A stretch of DNA of 64,000 bases from Terriglobus aquaticus (GTDB lineage Bacteria > Acidobacteriota > Terriglobia > Terriglobales > Acidobacteriaceae): contig NZ_JAGSYB010000001.1 of NCBI RefSeq assembly GCF_025685415.1, positions 1,178,001-1,242,000 of the forward strand, read 5' to 3'. Shown in pieces: positions 1-9,383 of this stretch (the stretch's first letter is position 1; every line of letters begins with the position of its first letter). The notes beneath the pieces were generated by a model. That model saw only the letters and a list, made by a program, of their open reading frames with translations. It made no database searches and had not been told where the DNA came from. The translations under genes were made by a program, and so were the position numbers.

Positions 1-1610
1 TGGCCGATGATGGGCTGCTGCACACCCGAGATCGTCACAGTGCCGCTCTCGTTCGAGATCTCCATCACCATCTTCAGCGTGATCTCGCGATCCTGGTGCA
101 CGGTTGGCGTCATCTCAATGTTCACGCCCACATCGATATAGGTGAACTGCGTGTTCACCAGCGAACTCACAATGGCCGTCGACGCGCCACTCGAAAATGA
201 TCCCGTAGCGATCGGAATACGCGACCCGATCTTCAACGTCGCCTTCTGGTTGTCCGTCGCACGTACGCGCGGGTTCTGCAGGATGCGCGTATCGCTGTCC
301 GTCAGCAAGGCGTTCACCGCGGCCGTACCAATGCTCACCGCGATGTTCGAAGCCGTGAAGTTCGCCAGGTCGTTCAACGAGGGGTTGGTGGTCGTGCTGC
401 TGGTGCTGGTTCCCGTCGTGGTGCTGCTCGTGCTGGTAGCGGAACTACTGTTCAGCGTCGACGATGTCCCGTTGTTCAACTGCGTTCCCAGTTGCACACT
501 CTGTGGCAGCGTAATGCCCAGGTTGCGCGTGCGGGTCTTGTTCACTTCCAGCACCGCAACGTCCACAACCACTTCACTGCGCGGCCGGTCCAGGTTATTC
601 AGCAGGCTTTCCACCAGCAGCAGTTGGTCGGGCGTGGAACGCATCACGATCGCGTTCTGGCTCGGCACCAGGAAGATCTTCGTCTGCGGGTCCAGCACAT
701 TACGCAGCGCCGTCAGCAGTTCATTCGCATCCGCCGCCGAAGCCGCGTTGGAAATGTAGAACGTCTGCACCGCGACCGTGTCCAGCTCTTGCCGCTTCTG
801 CTGTGTGTTCGCCGCAACAAAGATCGTGTTGCTCGTCACCGGCTTCCAAAAGGTGCCGCTGATCGTGCCCAGGATGCGCAGAGCGTCGTACAGCGACACG
901 TTCACCAGGTCCAGCGGAATGCGGCGAGACGTGTAGTCCGGGTCGAAGATCACGTTCAGCCCTGCGCTCTTCGCGATCGCCTGGTACAGCACCTTGGTGT
1001 CTTCCACCACGTGCAGCGTCACTGGCGCATTATCCACCGGCTTCAATTGGATCGGCCCCGCTACCGTCGACGCCGCGGCAGACGGTCCTACCGGCGCCTG
1101 CTGCAGCAGCGCCGCGCCGGGCGCGTTGCTCATGTCGCGCTCAACCGCAACAATCTCCTGCTGCGCCGTCTGGTTGCCGCCATCGATGGCCAGCGCGCGC
1201 TGAAACTCCGTCAACGCGCCGTTGAAGTCGCCGCTCTGGCGCAGGACCCTGCCGCGATCCACATGCGCCGCCGCGGCTGCAAACCGCACCCGCTCGAACT
1301 TGGTCTTGTAAATCAGGTTGTCCGGCCGCTGTAGAAGCGCCTGGCGATAGGCCTCGAACGCAGCGTCGTAGTCCTCATGCGCTTCCGCATCGGCGCCGCG
1401 CTTGGCCCAACTCTTCGCCGACTGCCCATGCGCCTGCACCGGCATCGCCGCGCCGCATCCTATGGCCAGTGTGGCGGCCAACGCCAGCCCCGCGCGCCAA
1501 CCTGGCGCCCGCCGCTCCGTGCCGCGGCATACGTCGGATGAGGGGACAAGCCCACCGCTAAGCGGGAAGCGAAACGGCCACGTTGCGCGGCGCGAACCTG
1601 CGGAAATCAA
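1..1610 (-). CDS. TPR-containing secretin (GspD/PilQ family), cut by left edge
   Basis: Outer-membrane secretin of a type II secretion or type IV pilus system, with its C-terminal part beyond the window. The minus-strand frame reads a hydrophobic leader (LALAATLAIGC), a short TPR region (EDYDAAFEAYRQALLQRPDN; then DFNGALTEFQRALAIDGGN), N-domain repeats (SLYDALRILGTISG; SNAASAADANELLTALRN) and the start of the secretin beta domain (NLGITLPQSVQLG; ILQNPRVRATDNQKA). A Ser/Thr/Asn-rich tract of about 33 residues lies at roughly nt 376-480. The start is unclear: no ATG or GTG precedes the leader in frame. I extend to a TTG at 1610 that has an AGGGG motif upstream; an ATG at 1530 is one frame off. 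It is a paralogue of the gene at 60738-62846. Confidence 0.85.
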   Translation of the reverse strand, partial: MISAGSRRATWPFRFPLSGGLVPSSDVCRGTERRAPGWRAGLALAATLAIGCGAAMPVQAHGQSAKSWAKRGADAEAHEDYDAAFEAYRQALLQRPDNLIYKTKFERVRFAAAAAHVDRGRVLRQSGDFNGALTEFQRALAIDGGNQTAQQEIVAVERDMSNAPGAALLQQAPVGPSAAASTVAGPIQLKPVDNAPVTLHVVEDTKVLYQAIAKSAGLNVIFDPDYTSRRIPLDLVNVSLYDALRILGTISGTFWKPVTSNTIFVAANTQQKRQELDTVAVQTFYISNAASAADANELLTALRNVLDPQTKIFLVPSQNAIVMRSTPDQLLLVESLLNNLDRPRSEVVVDVAVLEVNKTRTRNLGITLPQSVQLGTQLNNGTSSTLNSSSATSTSSTTTGTSTSSTTTNPSLNDLANFTASNIAVSIGTAAVNALLTDSDTRILQNPRVRATDNQKATLKIGSRIPIATGSFSSGASTAIVSSLVNTQFTYIDVGVNIEMTPTVHQDREITLKMVMEISNESGTVTISGVQQPIIG

Positions 1611-1805
1611 CCTCGTTGCCCCTCTGTGGCGCGCCAGGATGCACACCGCTTCCCGCCCTGAACCGCACGGCGAAAACAATTCGAAACGTGGCCTGGAATG
1701 CCTGAAAAGAATACCATCCGTGCCTGTTGGACGAGCCTCCGCGCAGAAGGGTAATGCCCGCTGTGCCCTGCCCGTCAACCCAGACTGGTAGCATCAAATC
1801 CAGCG

Positions 1806-2336
1806 ATGCCCCACATGGTTTCCATGCCGACGCAGTCTGCGCCTTCCAAAAAGGCAAAGCCGCGCGATCCCATCGCCGTGGGCGACCGCGACGCCGCCGT
1901 CAATCGCGCCGCCAGCCATAACTACTTCCTTACCGACCGGTTCGAAGCCGGCGTCGCCCTGCGCGGCACCGAGGTCAAGAGCATCCGCGAAGGCAAAGCC
2001 AACCTGAAAGACAGCTACGGCCTGGTCAAGGATGGCGAGTGTTTCCTGCTCAACGCCCACATCGGTCCTTTCTCGCATGGCAACGTCGAGAATCACGAGG
2101 CCACCCGCACCCGCAAGCTGCTCCTGCACAAGGAAGAACTCCGAAAGCTTGCCGCCCGCACCCGCGAAAAAGGCCTCACGCTCATCCCCACCCGTCTGTA
2201 CTTCCGCCGGGGCAAGGTCAAGTGCGAACTGGCCCTCGCCAAAGGCAAGCAGGACTGGGACAAGCGCGAAAGCGAGCGCAGCCGCGAGGCTGACCGCGAA
2301 GCCAAAGCCGCCATCGCCCGAGGCCAGCGCCGCTAA
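1806..2336 (+). CDS. smpB: SsrA-binding protein SmpB
   Basis: SmpB binds tmRNA and delivers it to stalled ribosomes for trans-translation in the cytoplasm. The 176-aa product has the family core: NYFLTDRFEAGVALRGTEVK, SIREGKANLKDSYG, HEATRTRKLLLHK, LIPTRLYFRRGKVKCELALA and the final GKQDWDKRESERSREADRE, where the basic C-terminal tail mimics the tRNA anticodon stem in the ribosome. It is slightly longer than usual because of about 30 N-terminal residues rich in Ser, Pro and Lys. In-frame ATGs at 1815 and 1824 are possible starts, and none has a clear ribosome-binding site. The tmRNA gene itself is not in the window. Confidence 0.95.
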   Translation: MPHMVSMPTQSAPSKKAKPRDPIAVGDRDAAVNRAASHNYFLTDRFEAGVALRGTEVKSIREGKANLKDSYGLVKDGECFLLNAHIGPFSHGNVENHEATRTRKLLLHKEELRKLAARTREKGLTLIPTRLYFRRGKVKCELALAKGKQDWDKRESERSREADREAKAAIARGQRR

Positions 2337-2465
2337 ACACGGCTTCGGCGCGCTCCGTCCCACACGCCTTTTCACAGGTTGTTCTCTTTCGGAACCGCAA
2401 GCGGTACGCTCATCGGTTTTGCAGACGTGAAAAATTGCGGGCCAGTCCTGTAGCCTAAAGCAAGC

Positions 2466-3986
2466 ATGCAGATCACGTTTGCTTCGGGAGAAGCCGCCTC
2501 CATCTCGTCGCCACTGCTCGCGGTTCTTGCCGTCGACACGTCTGACCCCTCGACCAAACCCGCATCGGCGACCCCCAACCTTCTCTCGGCATCCCTGTCC
2601 GGCTCGGCCTCGCTTGAGCGCGCCCTCTCCAGCGGTGAGTTCCGCGCCTCCGTCGGCGAAACCCTTCTCCTGCATACCCCCGCGAACCTGACTGCCGAAC
2701 GCCTCTTGCTGGTCGGTGCCGGCGCTGCATCCACCGTCAGCGCAAACAAGCTTCGCCAGGCCGCCGGCAGCGCGGTCCGGTTTGCACGCGAGCGCTCCAT
2801 CCGCTCCCTCAGCCTCCTCGTTCCCGAAACCGCGCTCGACCCCGCAGCGGTGGTCCGCGCCATCGCCGAGGGCGCGATCCTCGCCGACTTCGACCCGGAC
2901 CTCTATCGCTCCGACCGCAAGGACCGCTCCATCCTTCATCTGGATCTGCTCCTGCCCTCCGTTGTGCCATCCCCGGCTCAGGACGCGGCGCTCGAAGTCG
3001 GCCGCGTCCTCGCCGAATCGCAGAACTTCGCCCGCGCGCTCGTACTCGAACCCGGCAACATTCTTCCTCCCAGCGAGCTAGCCCGTCGCGCCTCCGCCAT
3101 GGCGGTCGAAGTCGGCCTCGCATGCCAGGTGCACAGCACCGAGTTCCTCCGCCAACACGGCATGAACGCCTTCCTTGCCGTGGCACAGGGCTCCGCGCAG
3201 CCGCCGGCGCTCATCCACCTCAGCTACGAACCGGCGAACACTCCGCCGGAAGGCGCTCCGCTGCTCGCCCTAGTCGGCAAGGGCATCACCTTTGACACCG
3301 GCGGCATCTCCATCAAGCCCGCCGACGGCATGGAAAAGATGAAGTACGACATGGCCGGGGCCGCTGCCATGCTCGGCGCCATGCGCGCCATCGCCCTGCT
3401 CAAGCCGGCCGTTCGCGTCCTCTGTATCGTCTGCTCGGCCGAAAACATGCCAAGCGGCACCGCCTACCGCCCCGGCGATGTTGTCACCGCCATGAGCGGC
3501 ACCACCATCGAAGTCATGAACACCGACGCCGAGGGACGCATGGTCCTTGCCGACGGCCTGCACTATGCCCGCACCCTGGGCGCCACCCATCTGATCGACG
3601 CCGCCACCCTCACCGGCGCGGTCGCGGTGGCGCTCGGCCGGCTAAACGCGGGCATGTTCAGCAACGACGAAGAGACCTGCGCCCGCTTTACCACCGCCGC
3701 AGAATCGGCAGGCGAAGCCTTCTGGCGCCTTCCCTGCACGGACGAGTACCGCGACCAGATCAAGAGCAGCATCGCCGACATTCAGAACACCGGCATCGAC
3801 CGCTGGGGCGGCGCCATCACCGCGGCCATGTTTCTCAAGGAATTTACCGCCGGCACGCCGTGGATCCACCTCGACATCGCAGCAATGGCCTGGATTGATG
3901 AAGCCCGAAACTACATCGGAAAGGGTCCCTCCGGTGTCGCAGTCCGATCCGTCGTCGACTGGGTACGGTCTTACGAAAGGCGTTAG
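2466..3986 (+). CDS. pepA: Leucyl aminopeptidase (M17 family)
   Basis: Cytosolic cytosol-type aminopeptidase that removes N-terminal residues from peptides using two divalent metals. The 506-aa length is normal for the family. The N-terminal macro-like domain is followed by the M17 catalytic domain with GKGITFDTGGISIKP (about residue 273), KMKYDMAGAAAMLGA, and the signature NTDAEGRMVLADGL (about residue 352), which carries the metal-binding Asp and Glu and the catalytic Arg. The response regulator starts 2 nt after the stop codon, so the two are probably cotranscribed. The gene starts 129 nt after smpB. Confidence 0.95.
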   Translation: MQITFASGEAASISSPLLAVLAVDTSDPSTKPASATPNLLSASLSGSASLERALSSGEFRASVGETLLLHTPANLTAERLLLVGAGAASTVSANKLRQAAGSAVRFARERSIRSLSLLVPETALDPAAVVRAIAEGAILADFDPDLYRSDRKDRSILHLDLLLPSVVPSPAQDAALEVGRVLAESQNFARALVLEPGNILPPSELARRASAMAVEVGLACQVHSTEFLRQHGMNAFLAVAQGSAQPPALIHLSYEPANTPPEGAPLLALVGKGITFDTGGISIKPADGMEKMKYDMAGAAAMLGAMRAIALLKPAVRVLCIVCSAENMPSGTAYRPGDVVTAMSGTTIEVMNTDAEGRMVLADGLHYARTLGATHLIDAATLTGAVAVALGRLNAGMFSNDEETCARFTTAAESAGEAFWRLPCTDEYRDQIKSSIADIQNTGIDRWGGAITAAMFLKEFTAGTPWIHLDIAAMAWIDEARNYIGKGPSGVAVRSVVDWVRSYERR

Positions 3987-3988
3987 CC

Positions 3989-4396
3989 ATGGCGAACCAC
4001 ACGCACACCTTCGACAAAACGGCCCTCTCCGGCGTTCGTGTGCTCATTGTGGATGACGAACCTGTGCTGGCTTCAACCTTCTGCCTCGTGCTGCAACTCG
4101 CGGGCGCCTACGCCCGCAGCGCCGAACACGGTGCCCTGGCACTTGCCACGCTTGAAACCGAGCGCTTCGACCTGATCCTCTGCGACAAGCACATGCCCGT
4201 GATGACCGGCCCCGAGTTCATCCGGGAGTTGAATCGCCGCGGCGACACCACCCCCATCCTGCTCTTCATCAATGCTGCCGACTATTCGAGCATGGAGCAG
4301 ATTCGCGACCTGCGCATCGACGGTACGCTCGCGAAGCCCCTACTCCCGGCAGAACTCGTGCAGGCCATCCGCGAAACGCTCCGCCGGAACGCCTGA
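3989..4396 (+). CDS. Single-domain response regulator (CheY-like receiver)
   Basis: A stand-alone receiver domain of 135 aa with no output domain. The phosphoacceptor pocket is visible: VLIVDDEPVLA (acidic pair, about residues 14-20), LILCDKHMPVMTG (phosphoacceptor Asp, about residue 64) and the beta5 Lys in TLAKPLLPAEL (about residue 113). The conserved Thr/Ser position reads FINAADY, so the switch residue may be replaced by Asn or Ala. It starts 2 nt after pepA. Its stop codon directly abuts the stop of argS on the other strand. The partner kinase is not in the window. Confidence 0.85.
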   Translation: MANHTHTFDKTALSGVRVLIVDDEPVLASTFCLVLQLAGAYARSAEHGALALATLETERFDLILCDKHMPVMTGPEFIRELNRRGDTTPILLFINAADYSSMEQIRDLRIDGTLAKPLLPAELVQAIRETLRRNA

Positions 4397-6376
4397 CTAC
4401 ATCGCCAGCGGCACCGCGATACCCAGCCAGCCCAGAACCCGCGTCAGCTCTCGTTGGGCTACCGCAACCGTCGCCAGCAGCAGCGCCTTGCGCTCCGGAT
4501 CGGCCTCGTTCACCACGTGATTGCGGTGGTAGAAGTTTGAAAACTCCTGCGCAATCTGAAACGCATACCGCGCCAGGATGGCAGGCTCCGCCGCTGCAAT
4601 GGCCTGCTCCAGGGTTGCGGTCACCCGCGACAGCAGCAGCCAGAAGCTCCAAATCTCATCCTCGCCACTCAGGCCGGTAAGAGGCAGCTCGGCCAGGTTC
4701 TCCAGAGCCTCCTCCGGTGCCACGCCCGCTTTGCGCAGAATGTTCGCGGCGCGCACCGCAGCGTATTGCACATACGGCCCGGTCTCACCCTCAAACGACA
4801 GCGCATCCTGAAAGTCGAACGCGAGAACCGTATTACGCGTGTACTTCAGCATGAAATAGCGCAGCGCGCCCACGGCGATCGCATTGCCGTTCTCCCGGCA
4901 TTCCTCGGCCGACATCTCCGGATTCCGCTTCTCGGATTCCGCTGTCTCCGCCGCGATCAGCCGGTCCAGCAGATCGTCCGCCTTCACGCCAAAGCCCTTG
5001 CGCCCGCTCACCTCTAGGTACGCCTTGGCGCGGTCTTCCTCGCTCAACGAGTAACCCAGATCTTCGGCGCACCGCGGTGTCAGCGCCACCATGGCGTAAT
5101 TCACGTGCGTGTACTGGTCCGCCGCTTCGGTATAGCCCATACCGCGCAGGGCCTCGCGCACATTCGCCTGAGGATCATTCTGCCGCGAATCTACGAAGTT
5201 ATAGATCGCGTCGGCATGCCCGAAGTGGGGCTGCTCACCATCGCCAAGCTCGGCCGAGATCCAGCAGGTGCGCCCCGGATATTCCCGGAAAACGCGATAC
5301 CCAAAATCGGTACCCAAGAGGCCGAACTTCCACAGGTGGTAGGCAATGTCTTTTCCGACATACGTGACCGTCCCGTTCGAACGCACGATCACCTTGGCGT
5401 CCAGGTCCGTCTCACCCTCTTCCACCGCCTCGGTTCCGGCCCGCCGCATTACCCAGCAGCCCGCGTTCTTGCCAGCCGTCTCCTGGTACAACACGCCGCG
5501 CTGCACCATGATCTGCCGCGCCCGCTCCCAGAAGTGCAGGTGCAGAATCTCGCTCTCCCGCGGCAGAAAGTCGTACTCGATGCCGAGCCGGTTCATCGTC
5601 TCCAGGTGCCGCGACAGCACCGCCGTCGCCAGCAGGTCGGCGATCTGTGCGGTCTCACCTTCCCCATGCTCCAGCGCGTGCAGCGTCTGCAACCGCACCG
5701 CGCGGCGCGCCTCTTTCTGTGCCGGGTCCGCGTCGTACCACTGCGAAACGCGCGCATACAGATCCCACAGGTAGTAGTCCACGCGCTCGCCACGCGCCGC
5801 CAGCTCCAGCAGCAACTCGTGTACGGCCTGCAGGTCCTTGCCCTGCAGGTGCTGCAGTGCAACCACCACGTCCGCAACCTGCACACCCGTGTTATCGATG
5901 TAGTTCTGCACGCCGATCTGCCATCCCGGCTTGTACGCGTCGGGCCGCAGCATCCGGGCAAACGTGTCGCCCAGGATAGCGTTGCGCAGGTGCCCCACGT
6001 GCGCCGCCTTGTTCGGGTTAATGCTGGTGTGCTCCAAGAGGCGGAAGCCCGGCCCACCTACCGCAGAGTGCTCATCCGCCGCAATCGCCTTCACCATCGC
6101 CGCGCGATCCAGTCGCACGTTCAGGTATCCCGCTCCCGCGACCTCCACCGAGCTCACACCCTCAACACCCTGCAACGACTCCGCCAGCTCCGTCGCAATC
6201 GCACGCGGCGCCTTCCGCAACCGCTTGGCCAGCTCAAACGCGACCGGCAGCGCGATCTCGCCCAGCGACACGGACGGCGGCTGTTCCGCCGCAATGCGCT
6301 CCAACGAAACGTCGTAGCGCTCCCGCAGCACCTCGCGAATGCGGTCCAGCACGGCCTGTTGCAGCTTGCGATACAT
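4397..6376 (-). CDS. argS: Arginyl-tRNA synthetase
   Basis: Class I synthetase that charges tRNA-Arg. The 659-aa chain is longer than the common 550-590 aa. It begins with the ArgS N-terminal add-domain (SLGEIALPVAFELAKRLRK), then the HIGH-type motif NPNKAAHVGHLRNAILGD at about residue 118. The KMSK-equivalent loop reads VSGRKGFGVKADDL, as in ArgS proteins that lack a canonical KMSKS. The C-terminal DALR anticodon-binding domain starts near FEGETGPYVQYAAVRAANIL. It is convergent with, and directly adjacent to, the response regulator gene. Confidence 0.96.
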   Translation of the reverse strand: MYRKLQQAVLDRIREVLRERYDVSLERIAAEQPPSVSLGEIALPVAFELAKRLRKAPRAIATELAESLQGVEGVSSVEVAGAGYLNVRLDRAAMVKAIAADEHSAVGGPGFRLLEHTSINPNKAAHVGHLRNAILGDTFARMLRPDAYKPGWQIGVQNYIDNTGVQVADVVVALQHLQGKDLQAVHELLLELAARGERVDYYLWDLYARVSQWYDADPAQKEARRAVRLQTLHALEHGEGETAQIADLLATAVLSRHLETMNRLGIEYDFLPRESEILHLHFWERARQIMVQRGVLYQETAGKNAGCWVMRRAGTEAVEEGETDLDAKVIVRSNGTVTYVGKDIAYHLWKFGLLGTDFGYRVFREYPGRTCWISAELGDGEQPHFGHADAIYNFVDSRQNDPQANVREALRGMGYTEAADQYTHVNYAMVALTPRCAEDLGYSLSEEDRAKAYLEVSGRKGFGVKADDLLDRLIAAETAESEKRNPEMSAEECRENGNAIAVGALRYFMLKYTRNTVLAFDFQDALSFEGETGPYVQYAAVRAANILRKAGVAPEEALENLAELPLTGLSGEDEIWSFWLLLSRVTATLEQAIAAAEPAILARYAFQIAQEFSNFYHRNHVVNEADPERKALLLATVAVAQRELTRVLGWLGIAVPLAM

Positions 6377-6466
6377 CCTCTACCCTCGTGCGGCGCGGTC
6401 AGCACGCCTCTGTTCTTTTCTCCGCTGCGGCATCCCGGCTCTCAGCGCAGCAATCGCCAGGCGAGC

Positions 6467-7612
6467 CTACGAAATGCCGGGAGGCGTCGCCGCGGGCAGC
6501 TCGCTCGGCAGTTCCGCCAGGTCGTCACGCAACGGCCGCGTCGCTGCGCCGCGCGCTACCCGGTGCGCCAGAAACGCAATGCCGCCCGCAATCGTAACGC
6601 TGAAAAACACCACAACGTGCACCAGGATGCCGTACAGCCCGGAGATACCCGGGGCCGCTCCCTGGCTCGTCATCGCCGCCTTGCAGAAGTTCTCATACAC
6701 GCCGATTGCTCCCGGCGAAGACGGGATCAGGAATCCCAGGTTGCTCAACGTCACCGCCAGCCAGGGCCCTCGCGGCAGCACGGCAATGTCCAGCATGCGA
6801 GCAATCGACACAAAGATCATGCCCTCGCACAGCCACACCGCCACGCTCGACACCAGCAGGAACATGCGCCCCGCAAAGCTCAGCTTCAGCACCGAATCAA
6901 ACAGCAGCAGCGCCCAACGCTGAACCTTTTCGGTGCGTGCGCCCCCAGGCATGCGACGCACCAGCGCCTCCACCATCCGCTGTAGCAGCGACGCCCCAAA
7001 CAGCAACAGCACCAGCCCCAGCGCAACCACCAGCAGCACCGGTTCTGCAAAGTGCAACACGTTCAGCGAATGGCCGCGCACCAGCACCGGCGGCAGGGCA
7101 TGCGCCGCATGCACCAGCAATCCCACCAGGAACAGCAGCAGCGTAAAGATGTCCAGCAGCCGCTCCAGGATCACGGTACTCAAAATCGTCGACGACGACG
7201 CGTTCAGGTCGTTCGCATACGTGAACACCCGCAAGAAGTCACCAATGCGGAACGGCAGCACGTTGTTCGCCGCAAAGCTGGTCAACAACACCCGCGAACA
7301 CACCGCAAAGCTGGCCGCCCCGCTGCGCCGCAGCATGAACCACCAACGGTAGATGCGCAGCGTGTAGCTGCCCACAAGGAACAGCGTCATGCCCACAATC
7401 CACACTGGATGAACCAGGTGCAGCGCGCGCAGGTCGTCGTAGTGGATGCCGCGGATCGTGCGCCACAGGAAAAACCCGGAGATGCCGAATCCCGGAATCA
7501 GCTTCCAGATCTCGCGTTTGCGGTCCTTGCGACCCTCTGTGCCGATGGCGGGCTCGGCCGGTGTCACGTCACCCGGACCCACTGTGTCTGTCTTCAAAGG
7601 TCCTGCCGGCAT
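6467..7612 (-). CDS. Flippase-like integral membrane protein (LPG synthase TM family)
   Basis: A 381-aa polytopic inner-membrane protein of the lysylphosphatidylglycerol synthase transmembrane family (often annotated UPF0104 or DUF2156-less MprF-like). Supporting stretches are SYTLRIYRWWFMLRRSG, SFAANNVLPFRIGDFLRVF, STVILERLLDIFTLLLFL and the C-terminal FLIPSSPGAIGVYENFCKAA, which are family hallmarks. About 8 membrane segments follow a soluble Lys/Arg-rich N-terminus. No aminoacyl-transferase domain is attached, so substrate and transport activity are unknown. It is encoded 90 nt upstream of argS on the same strand and is probably cotranscribed. It is divergent from the gene at 7717. Confidence 0.8.
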   Translation of the reverse strand: MPAGPLKTDTVGPGDVTPAEPAIGTEGRKDRKREIWKLIPGFGISGFFLWRTIRGIHYDDLRALHLVHPVWIVGMTLFLVGSYTLRIYRWWFMLRRSGAASFAVCSRVLLTSFAANNVLPFRIGDFLRVFTYANDLNASSSTILSTVILERLLDIFTLLLFLVGLLVHAAHALPPVLVRGHSLNVLHFAEPVLLVVALGLVLLLFGASLLQRMVEALVRRMPGGARTEKVQRWALLLFDSVLKLSFAGRMFLLVSSVAVWLCEGMIFVSIARMLDIAVLPRGPWLAVTLSNLGFLIPSSPGAIGVYENFCKAAMTSQGAAPGISGLYGILVHVVVFFSVTIAGGIAFLAHRVARGAATRPLRDDLAELPSELPAATPPGIS

Positions 7613-7716
7613 GCTCCTTGCATCATACGATGCCAGGCGCCCTGGCCTCGCCTGTTCCGAACGACGGAACCGGTGACACGGCCCTTGTCGCCCCGCCCAC
7701 GGAACTCATCTGACGC

Positions 7717-9252
7717 ATGTCACCCAGCCAGATCCGGCCCTTGCCGCACCAACCAAAGCCGCACGCGCCATCGCGATGGTCCAGTCACGCCTGGCTCGCC
7801 TTCATTCTCGCCGCGTCGGCGCTCGCCCTGCTCCTGCTTGGCTACCATCCTGACGCGGAGGACGGTGGCATCTACGGCGCAGCCATCGCGGCCCGAATCG
7901 ACCCCGCCCTCTTCCCTCACGACCGCGTCTGGGTCACCGCGCACACCCGTTTCGCCCTGTTCGTGCCCACCGCGGCAGCCGCCGTCCGCATCCTGCACCT
8001 TCCGCTGTCCGCCGTTCTTTTCGGCATCCAAGCCCTTGGGCTGGTGGCGTTGCTCTGTGCCGCCGCACATCTTGCGAAGAGCTGCTTCCCGCTGCAGACT
8101 CGGCCCTGGCTCCCGGTCCTCGCGGTAGCTGTCGCGGCGGGTCTTCCCGTCGCCGGCACGGGACTCTACGCCGTGGACCCCTACAGCACCGCTCGCAGCC
8201 TCACAACGCCGCTGCTGCTCTTCGCGCTAAGCTTCGCGCTCCGCCATCGCTGGCCGGCCGTAATCCTATGCTGGGCTGCCGCGGCCACCTTGCATCCCCT
8301 CATGGCCATCTGGGGAGCTCTCCCCCTTCTGGTTCTCGCCAGCCTGGCAACCTCAAAGCCGCGCCGTTGGATCATCGCTCTTGCCCTCGCGATCTTCCTT
8401 ATCGCCGCACTGTTGGTCACCACCGCTCCCGCTGAGACGGCCGGCACCTACGCCGTCGCCCACACCCGCGCGTACTGGTTCCCCGCTCAGTGGAGGTGGT
8501 TTGAGTGGGCCGGCGCCGTGGCTCCCTGCGCTCTGCTCCTTCTCATCGCCAGGCTGTCCGGTCTGCCCCGAACGTCGAACCTGCACCGGCTCACGGCCGC
8601 CGCTTGCCTCACCTCTGCCTTGGCGGTCCTACTCGCACTCACGTTCGCTCGCGAAAGCTCAACTAGCCTGGCGGTCGCGCGGCTCCAACCTCTGCGTAGC
8701 CTCCACCTGGTCTTCATCGCCCTTTTCCCAGCGGCCGCAGCCTTCCTCCAATCGCGCCTGAAGAGCCTGCCCCAGGCTGCCCTTCCCATCCTTGCCTGCG
8801 CTGCCCTGGGCGCGTCCACCTTTGCCATGCAGCGCTCGCTGTATCCGCACACCGCGCACATGGAATGGCCCGGATTACCGCCCTCCAACCCTTGGCAGGC
8901 CGCCTTCGCCTGGTGCCGTGACCACCTGCCCACCCCTGCCCTCGTCGCCCTCGACAGCAACTACATCAACTACCCCGGCGAAGACAGCCACGGCTTCCGC
9001 GCCGTCGCCCTGCACTCCACCCCTCCGGATAACGTGAAAGATGCCGGTATCGCCGCCGTCCTCCCCGGGCTCACCCCCTCCTGGCAAGCGGGCGTCGCCG
9101 CCACCACCGGCCTGAACACCGCATCGGACACCGAACGCCGCCAGCGGCTCCTGCCTCTTGGCGTAACCTGGATCGTTCTTCCGGCCGCGATGCCAACGGC
9201 TCTCACCTGCCCATACCGCAACGCGGCCGCGCAGGTCTGCGAGCTCCGCTAA
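7717..9252 (+). CDS. Polytopic membrane protein of unknown function, GT-C-like
   Basis: A 511-aa protein with about ten hydrophobic segments. An acidic motif follows the first membrane helix (YHPDAEDGGIYGAAIAARID, about residues 43-62). Acidic residues in the first periplasmic loop are typical of GT-C glycosyltransferases that use polyprenyl-linked sugars, but no family-specific motif is recognised. Other visible features are ATLHPLMAIWGALPLL in the middle and a soluble C-terminal part (VALDSNYINYPGEDSHGFRA). No operon partner is obvious: the upstream neighbour is divergent and the SDR gene is 131 nt downstream. Codon use matches the surroundings. Confidence 0.7.
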   Translation: MSPSQIRPLPHQPKPHAPSRWSSHAWLAFILAASALALLLLGYHPDAEDGGIYGAAIAARIDPALFPHDRVWVTAHTRFALFVPTAAAAVRILHLPLSAVLFGIQALGLVALLCAAAHLAKSCFPLQTRPWLPVLAVAVAAGLPVAGTGLYAVDPYSTARSLTTPLLLFALSFALRHRWPAVILCWAAAATLHPLMAIWGALPLLVLASLATSKPRRWIIALALAIFLIAALLVTTAPAETAGTYAVAHTRAYWFPAQWRWFEWAGAVAPCALLLLIARLSGLPRTSNLHRLTAAACLTSALAVLLALTFARESSTSLAVARLQPLRSLHLVFIALFPAAAAFLQSRLKSLPQAALPILACAALGASTFAMQRSLYPHTAHMEWPGLPPSNPWQAAFAWCRDHLPTPALVALDSNYINYPGEDSHGFRAVALHSTPPDNVKDAGIAAVLPGLTPSWQAGVAATTGLNTASDTERRQRLLPLGVTWIVLPAAMPTALTCPYRNAAAQVCELR

Positions 9253-9383
9253 CCCGCTCCGACCCATACGAACCGGCGTCTTTTGACAGCCCGCACTCGC
9301 GCCGCGCCACCAAGACAGTCGCCGGTGCGCGGCACACACCCGCATCTCACCATCGTGAGCTCGCTCACCTGAGGACCCGACCC

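Noticed and set aside
5105-6985. Long plus-strand frame opposite argS and the flippase-like gene
   Set aside because: Arg/Gln/His-rich shadow spanning two well-identified minus-strand genes.
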